From: Chloracidobacterium sp. N | GTDB lineage: Bacteria; Acidobacteriota; Blastocatellia; Chloracidobacteriales; Chloracidobacteriaceae | Direction of reading: 5' to 3' | NCBI RefSeq assembly: GCF_018304765.1 | Contig: NZ_CP072642.1 | Coordinates: 1,223,501 to 1,287,500, forward strand | DNA length: 64,000 nt | In this document: positions 59,743-64,000 of the stretch, in pieces | Position numbering within the stretch: the first letter of the stretch is position 1 | Layout: each line of letters starts with the position of its first letter | Notes under the pieces: generated by a model | What the model saw: the letters and a program-made list of their open reading frames with translations, nothing else | Database searches by the model: none | What the model was told of the DNA's origin: nothing | Translations under genes and position numbers: made by a program

Positions 59743-60627
59743 ATGTCGAAACGCCCTGCGCCGAGTCCTGCTGCGTTCATCCCGTCGCTCCCACGCGATG
59801 CCGACAGTTATGCGGGCAGTTTTCAACTCCATATCAATGTGGCCTCACGACATCTCACCCAAAAGCGGCATGTCATTGTCTATCTGCCACCCGGTCACGG
59901 CGCAGACCCGGCAGTACGCTATCCGGTGCTGTATATGCACGATGGGCAAAACCTTTTCGATGGCGATACGGCCTACATCCGGGGCCATGACTGGAAGATG
60001 GCCCGGACGGCCGAACGGCTCATGCTCGAAAAGAAAATCGAACCCCTCATCATCGTGGGCATCTGGAACACGGGCGTCCACCGCATGGACGAATACACAC
60101 CCACCCGCGATCCCGGCGTCAAACAGGGCGGGCTGCTGCCCATGTATGGACGTTTCATCGTTGAGGAACTCAAGCCTTTCGTGGATGCCACCTACTGTAC
60201 CGATCCCGCCCGTGACCGCACCGGTATTGGCGGTTCATCGCTGGGGGGGCTGGCCGCCCTGCTGCTGGGGTTGCACTACTCGGAGTATTTTGGGCGCATT
60301 GCCGCCCTTTCACCCTCGCTGTGGTGGGACCACGGCGTTGCCTTTCGGCTTGTGCGGCACCTGAAGCGCAAGCCGGATGTCCGCATCTGGCTCGATATGG
60401 GCACGCGCGAGATGGGGGGCGGCATTGCGCAGGTGCGGCGCATGCGCGATCTGCTCATCGAATACGGCTGGTTGCCCGACAAAGACCTGTTCTACCGTGA
60501 GGTGCGGGGGGGAAAGCACACCGAAGGCGACTGGGGAAAGCGCGTCGGCACGGTCCTGCGCCGGCTCTACCCGGTCAAAACAGCCCGCACCCGCAAGCCC
60601 CGGCAGACCGCTCCGGCCGGAAGCTGA
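59743..60627 (+). CDS. Esterase D / IroE-like alpha/beta-hydrolase
   Basis: The protein is 294 residues from ATG 59743; the frame reaches back to 59623 over unlikely sequence. It resembles the putative-esterase family: HVIVYLPPGHGADPAVRYPVLYMHDGQNLFDG, split here by reading, then nucleophile elbow GIGGSSLGGLAALLLG. The catalytic His is in GGKHTEGDWGKRV. There is no signal peptide, so it is probably cytoplasmic. Family members hydrolyse carboxylic esters, including siderophore trilactones and S-formylglutathione; the substrate is not clear. It is convergent with mscL. Confidence 0.88.
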   Translation: MSKRPAPSPAAFIPSLPRDADSYAGSFQLHINVASRHLTQKRHVIVYLPPGHGADPAVRYPVLYMHDGQNLFDGDTAYIRGHDWKMARTAERLMLEKKIEPLIIVGIWNTGVHRMDEYTPTRDPGVKQGGLLPMYGRFIVEELKPFVDATYCTDPARDRTGIGGSSLGGLAALLLGLHYSEYFGRIAALSPSLWWDHGVAFRLVRHLKRKPDVRIWLDMGTREMGGGIAQVRRMRDLLIEYGWLPDKDLFYREVRGGKHTEGDWGKRVGTVLRRLYPVKTARTRKPRQTAPAGS

Positions 60628-60647
60628 GGAAAGCGCCCGCCGGCCGA

Positions 60648-61049
60648 TCAGCGTTTGAGCAGGTCCCGAATCTCGGTCAGCAGTTTTTCCTCATTGGTCG
60701 GCTCCGGCGGGGACGCCGCCGGAGCCGGCGCTGGTTGCCGCAGGCGGTTGACAGCCTTGATGACGAGAAAGACGGAAGCAGCAATGATGAAAAACTGAAG
60801 GATGACCTGAAAAAAGTTGCCATACCGGATCGCAATGACCGGATCGCCGGCTTTGGCCGCTTCCTTGAGGACGATTCCGGCTTCGGAGAGATTGACCCCG
60901 CTGGTGAGCAGGCTGATGGGCGGCAGGATGATGTCCTCGACGAAGGACGACACAATTTTGCCAAAGGCACCACCGATGACGACGCCGATGGCCAGATCAA
61001 TGACGCTGCCGCGTGAGATGAAGGTTTTGAATTCCTGAACGACGCTCAT
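60648..61049 (-). CDS. mscL: Large-conductance mechanosensitive channel
   Basis: The protein is 133 residues. It matches MscL throughout: the N-terminal amphipathic helix (VQEFKTFISRGSVIDLAIGV), TM1 (IGVVIGGAFGKIVSSFVEDI), the PPISLL turn, the periplasmic loop and TM2 (FFQVILQFFIIAASVFLVIK), with a charged C-terminal helix (EEKLLTEIRDLLKR). It forms a pentamer that opens under membrane tension to release solutes during osmotic downshock. Confidence 0.97.
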   Translation of the reverse strand: MSVVQEFKTFISRGSVIDLAIGVVIGGAFGKIVSSFVEDIILPPISLLTSGVNLSEAGIVLKEAAKAGDPVIAIRYGNFFQVILQFFIIAASVFLVIKAVNRLRQPAPAPAASPPEPTNEEKLLTEIRDLLKR

Positions 61050-61091
61050 AACCAGATAGAGAAGGGCAGGCTATGCCTGCTGCAAGCTTGG

Positions 61092-62381
61092 CTATGGTGT
61101 TTCCCGGAGAAGTTCATCCGTTCGAGGGGTGGTGATGATGCGCGCCCCCTGCCGGTAGGTGATATAGCGGAAAATCCATTCGGTGAGAACACTGACCTTG
61201 TTGTTGAAGCCGACCAGCATGGCCAGGTGGACGATGAGCCAGCCAACCCAGGCCAGGAAGCCGGTCATGCGCAGTTTGCCAGCCTCCAGAACGGCGGCCG
61301 CCCGTCCGATGGTTGCCATGCTGCCCTTGTCGAAATAGACGAACGGCGGCGGCTTGGGCCGGCCGCGCAACTCGGCGGCCAGAACCCTGGCGGCATAGCG
61401 TCCCATCTGAAGCGCCGCCGGCGCCACGCCCGGTACGACGACGCCCCTGGCGTCGGTCAGCGCCGCGATGTCGCCGATGGCGAAGATTTCGGGATGACCG
61501 GGAACCCGCAGGTCGGGTTCAACCTGAATCCGCCCGGTCCGGTCGGTGGGCAACCCCAGTTTGCGCGCCAGAGGATGCCCTTCGACCCCGGCGCACCAGA
61601 TGATGTTGGCCGCCTCGATGATTTTTCCGTTGTCCAGTTCAATCTGGTGTGGTCCGACGCGGACGACACGCGAGGAGACACGCACATCCACGCCGAGCTG
61701 AACAAGCTTCTGGCGGGCATACTCCGAAAGGGCCGGATGATAGGGCGGAAGCAGGCGTGGGGCACCCTGAATGAGGAAGACCCGCGCCTGGGAGGTATCA
61801 ATGTTTTTGAAATCGCGCCGCAGGACGCGCCGCGTCAGCTCGCCGAGCGCCCCGGCCAGTTCAACGCCGGTCGGGCCGCCCCCCACGACGACAAAGGTGG
61901 TCAGGCACTTGACCAGGGACGGATCGGGACAGTTTTCGGCTTCTTCAAACGCCGAGAGCACCCGGTTGCGGATGTTGAGGGCATCCTCGATGCCCTTGAG
62001 TCCGCCGGCATAGCGCGCCCAGTCGTTGTTGCCGAAGTAGCCCGTCCGGGCCCCGATGGCCAGCACGAGGTGGTCGTACTCAAGTGTCCGCCGCCGCATG
62101 GTGATGGTACGGCTCTGGCGGTCAATCCCGGTAACTTCATCCATCAGCACGGTGATGTCGCGCCGCCGGTCGAAAATCGTGCGGATGGGTTCGGCAATGT
62201 CGGCTGGAGAGAGGTCGGCCGTCGCCACCTGATACAGAAGGGGCTGGAAGAGATGATAGTTGTTGCGGTCCACCAGCGTGATGTCCGCCAGCCCTTCCGG
62301 GAAAGACTGGCAGAAGGCGACGCCACCAAACCCGGCGCCGACAACGACGATGTGTTTGCGTCGGGAAGCAGATTGGGTCAT
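61092..62381 (-). CDS. ndh: Type II NADH:quinone oxidoreductase
   Basis: The protein is 429 residues from ATG 62381; the frame is open to 62591 but the family begins here. FAD motif VVVGAGFGG at 12-20, NAD motif VVVGGGPTGVELAGALGEL, and FAIGDIAAL near the end are clear. The stretch NNYHLFQPLLYQVATADLSPADIAEPIR is typical of NDH-2. A hydrophobic C-terminal segment (LAWVGWLIVHLAMLVGFNN) anchors it to the membrane. It passes electrons from NADH to quinone without pumping protons. A divergent alcohol dehydrogenase gene lies 143 nt away. Confidence 0.94.
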   Translation of the reverse strand: MTQSASRRKHIVVVGAGFGGVAFCQSFPEGLADITLVDRNNYHLFQPLLYQVATADLSPADIAEPIRTIFDRRRDITVLMDEVTGIDRQSRTITMRRRTLEYDHLVLAIGARTGYFGNNDWARYAGGLKGIEDALNIRNRVLSAFEEAENCPDPSLVKCLTTFVVVGGGPTGVELAGALGELTRRVLRRDFKNIDTSQARVFLIQGAPRLLPPYHPALSEYARQKLVQLGVDVRVSSRVVRVGPHQIELDNGKIIEAANIIWCAGVEGHPLARKLGLPTDRTGRIQVEPDLRVPGHPEIFAIGDIAALTDARGVVVPGVAPAALQMGRYAARVLAAELRGRPKPPPFVYFDKGSMATIGRAAAVLEAGKLRMTGFLAWVGWLIVHLAMLVGFNNKVSVLTEWIFRYITYRQGARIITTPRTDELLRETP

Positions 62382-62524
62382 CCGAACCGGTACGTCTTCT
62401 GAATGGATGGTTTCGAGGCCTTTCGTCTCACAGTGGGGGAGCGCCTTGACGGCGGAGTCCTTACTTCGCCACATTCCACCCGGCAATTCAAGCCAGCAAT
62501 TCAGGCCCAGGCAGGACAGGTACC

Positions 62525-63559
62525 ATGACGGCGTTGATGAAAGTTGCCCGCGTGTATGACTTCGATGACGTTCGGATTGAGCACATGCCACGTCCGGCGG
62601 TCGGCCCCCGCGAGCTGTTGGTTCAGGTCAAGGCCAGCGGGATTTGCTCCGGGGATGTGACGCCCTGGTACATCAAGCGCAAGGCGGGCAAGGTTCTGGG
62701 CCACGAACCGGCCGGCGTCGTGGCCGAAGTCGGCGCTGAAGTGACCGGTTTTCGCGTCGGCGATCCCGTGTTTGCCCACCACCATGCACCCTGCTTTGCC
62801 TGCAAGTTCTGTGAAAAGGGCGAGTACGTCCAGTGCGCGACGTGGAAAGCCTCGCACATCGTGCCGGGTGCCATTGCCGAGTATTTCCTCGTCCCGGAAG
62901 TCAACCTGCGCGACACCCTGCGCCTGCCTGAAGGGATGTCCTTCGAGGATGGGGCGCTCGTCGAACCGGCCGCCTGTTCGGTCAAGGCCATCCGCAAGGC
63001 CCGGCTTCACCCACGCGATACGGTGCTCATCATCGGGTTAGGGATCATGGGGCAGATGAACGTCCTGCTTGCCCGGCAGGCCGGCGTCGAGCGGATCATC
63101 GGGGCTGATCTGGTGGACTGGCGCTGTGCCAAGGCGCTGGAGTTCGGCGCGGATGCCGTCATCAACCCGGCACGCGAAGACCTGGTGGAACGACTGGGGG
63201 AACTGACTGCCGGCGCGATGGCGGATGTCGTCATTGTGGGGCCGGGCAGCATACCGGTGATGGAATTGGGTATCCGCTGCGCCGGAAAAGGTGGGACGGT
63301 CGTGTTTTTCATGGGGTCATCGCCGGGTGAACGCCTTACCGTCGAGCCGTTCCATCTGTATTTCAACGAGATTGACCTGGTGATGAGCTATTCCTGCGGG
63401 CCTGACGACACGCGGGCGGCGCTTCAGTGCATTGCCGAGGGCGTCCTGACGGCCGGAAAGCTGGTCACGCATCGCTACACCCTGGAAGACACGGGGCTTG
63501 GCTTCCGAAAAATGGCTGAGGCGCAGGATGTGCTCAAGGCGCAGATCATTTTTCCCTGA
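62525..63559 (+). CDS. Zinc-dependent medium-chain alcohol dehydrogenase
   Basis: The protein is 344 residues with AGGACAGG upstream of the ATG. Catalytic zinc ligands are Cys41 (GICSGD) and His60-Glu61 (GHEPAG). The structural zinc site has four Cys: Cys90, Cys93, Cys96 and Cys104 (CFACKFCEKGEYVQC). The nucleotide-binding loop is IIGLGIMGQMNVLLARQAG with a GADLVDWRC stretch (Asp in GAD favours NAD). It oxidises an alcohol or sugar alcohol, such as threonine or sorbitol, but the substrate is not decidable. It stands alone. Confidence 0.93.
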   Translation: MTALMKVARVYDFDDVRIEHMPRPAVGPRELLVQVKASGICSGDVTPWYIKRKAGKVLGHEPAGVVAEVGAEVTGFRVGDPVFAHHHAPCFACKFCEKGEYVQCATWKASHIVPGAIAEYFLVPEVNLRDTLRLPEGMSFEDGALVEPAACSVKAIRKARLHPRDTVLIIGLGIMGQMNVLLARQAGVERIIGADLVDWRCAKALEFGADAVINPAREDLVERLGELTAGAMADVVIVGPGSIPVMELGIRCAGKGGTVVFFMGSSPGERLTVEPFHLYFNEIDLVMSYSCGPDDTRAALQCIAEGVLTAGKLVTHRYTLEDTGLGFRKMAEAQDVLKAQIIFP

Positions 63560-63807
63560 TGGATGTTTTCTGAAGGGAGGCCTGGCTGCCCCCTGTGCCC
63601 CAGGGGAGAGCAAAGCGGCGGTTGGCCGCCGTTGGCCGGCAGAGTAGAGTGGTACCACCAGCCCTTGTTGCCGTCGGCTATGAGTGCTAAGAACAAAAGC
63701 GCCGAAACTCCTTGGCCTGGGAAGGCGACGGCGGGCTGGACAGTACGTTTGCGGCAACGCGGTTGGTCGTCCCGATTCATTCCCGGATGTGCCGTTGGTA
63801 AACGCGC

Positions 63808-64000
63808 ATGCAACTTCATATCTGGTTCGTTGGAAGCGCCGAACCAATCGAGGTTCGCATGGACACGGAAGTTGAAAATGTGGATGCGCTTGGTATCTTG
63901 CTGTCGCAGGCCCGGTGGTTGGCTGTGGATGGAGGACGGCTCATCAATCTGTCCAATGTCCGTATGATTCGCCTTCTGCAAAGCGGTGAAGGTGTGACAT
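63808..64000 (+). CDS. Small protein, truncated by the window edge
   Basis: The frame is open from ATG 63808 (MQLHIWFVGSAEPIEVRM) to the window end, 64 codons and one nt, without a stop. A long conserved-looking stretch (VDALGILLSQARWLAVDGGRLINLSNVRMIRLLQ) is hydrophobic/charged alternating as in a small folded domain. No family is recognised. The ribosome site is weak. The 248 nt between the alcohol dehydrogenase and this start show only a short C-rich hairpin (63590-63606). Confidence 0.5.
   Translation, partial: MQLHIWFVGSAEPIEVRMDTEVENVDALGILLSQARWLAVDGGRLINLSNVRMIRLLQSGEGVT

Noticed and set aside
61227-62402. 391-codon plus-strand frame
   Set aside because: Antisense to ndh; GC-rich third positions keep the opposite frame open. 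No family resemblance.
63475-63981. 168-codon minus-strand frame at the right edge
   Set aside because: Overlaps the end of the alcohol dehydrogenase gene and the partial plus-strand ORF; no motif or ribosome site.
1-64000. tRNA, rRNA or transposase genes
   Set aside because: No cloverleaf with a GTTCRA arm, no rRNA-like stretch and no DDE or tyrosine recombinase motif was found on either strand.

Overview
The window looks like part of an Acidobacteriota chromosome, most plausibly the Chloracidobacterium/Blastocatellia side. This is an inference from gene content: an Oar-like TonB-dependent receptor with a carboxypeptidase-regulatory N-terminal domain, a VWFA protein of the acidobacterial type, an ECF sigma factor beside a protein beginning with a DDYLWDKSGEP motif, many Ser/Thr-kinase and FHA-type signalling parts, and GC-rich DNA with long antisense shadow frames. 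No rRNA, tRNA, CRISPR array, integrase or transposase was recognised.

Layout. 1-13.4 kb (minus strand) is a type IV pilus / pseudopilus assembly cluster. In transcription order it has PilN, PilO, a PilP-like protein, a pseudopilin-like protein, a Ser/Thr protein kinase, a GspH/FimT pseudopilin, a PilW-like pseudopilin and a giant PilX-like protein that runs off the left edge. 13.7-19.5 kb holds a glutaredoxin, an FHA-GGDEF diguanylate cyclase, a catalytically dead M16 peptidase homologue coupled to an animal-type glutaminyl cyclase lipoprotein, a penicillin-binding transpeptidase and rpsU. 19.9-24.1 kb is an accessory patch: two secreted Cys-rich proteins with duplicated upstream/signal-peptide DNA but unrelated mature parts, a PepSY membrane protein, a decayed methyltransferase downstream of a Fur-like box, and a perfect 16-bp tandem repeat. 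24.1-31.7 kb carries an ECF sigma factor with an anti-sigma-like/TonB fusion, pyrimidine-nucleoside phosphorylase, a penicillin-acylase-family hydrolase and a DUF4912 protein.

31.7-34.5 kb is a non-coding nested repeat array built from three hairpin families. Its ~116-bp subunits are amplified in whole numbers inside a larger period. 34.5-46 kb holds a beta-propeller lipoprotein, rlmB, a helix-hairpin-helix/coiled-coil protein, a cyclophilin lipoprotein, an FmdB zinc ribbon, a lectin-like protein, a VWFA protein, a DUF4388-DnaJ-TPR fusion, a sugar nucleotidyltransferase and a GHL10-type glycosidase. 46-53 kb has the Oar-like receptor, a small beta-barrel protein and a prolyl oligopeptidase. 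53-64 kb is mostly housekeeping: plsC, a thioredoxin-like ferredoxin, a GHMP kinase, tmk, hfq, mazG, dprA, a degenerate metallophosphatase, an esterase, mscL, type II NADH dehydrogenase, a zinc alcohol dehydrogenase and a truncated ORF at the right edge.

A recurring theme is the cell envelope: pili, TonB-linked outer-membrane proteins, lipoproteins and secreted peptidases. The best candidates for something undescribed are the Cys-rich secreted pair (19.9-21.8 kb), the sigma/anti-sigma-TonB pair (24.1-26.3 kb), the giant PilX-like protein and the quantised repeat array.
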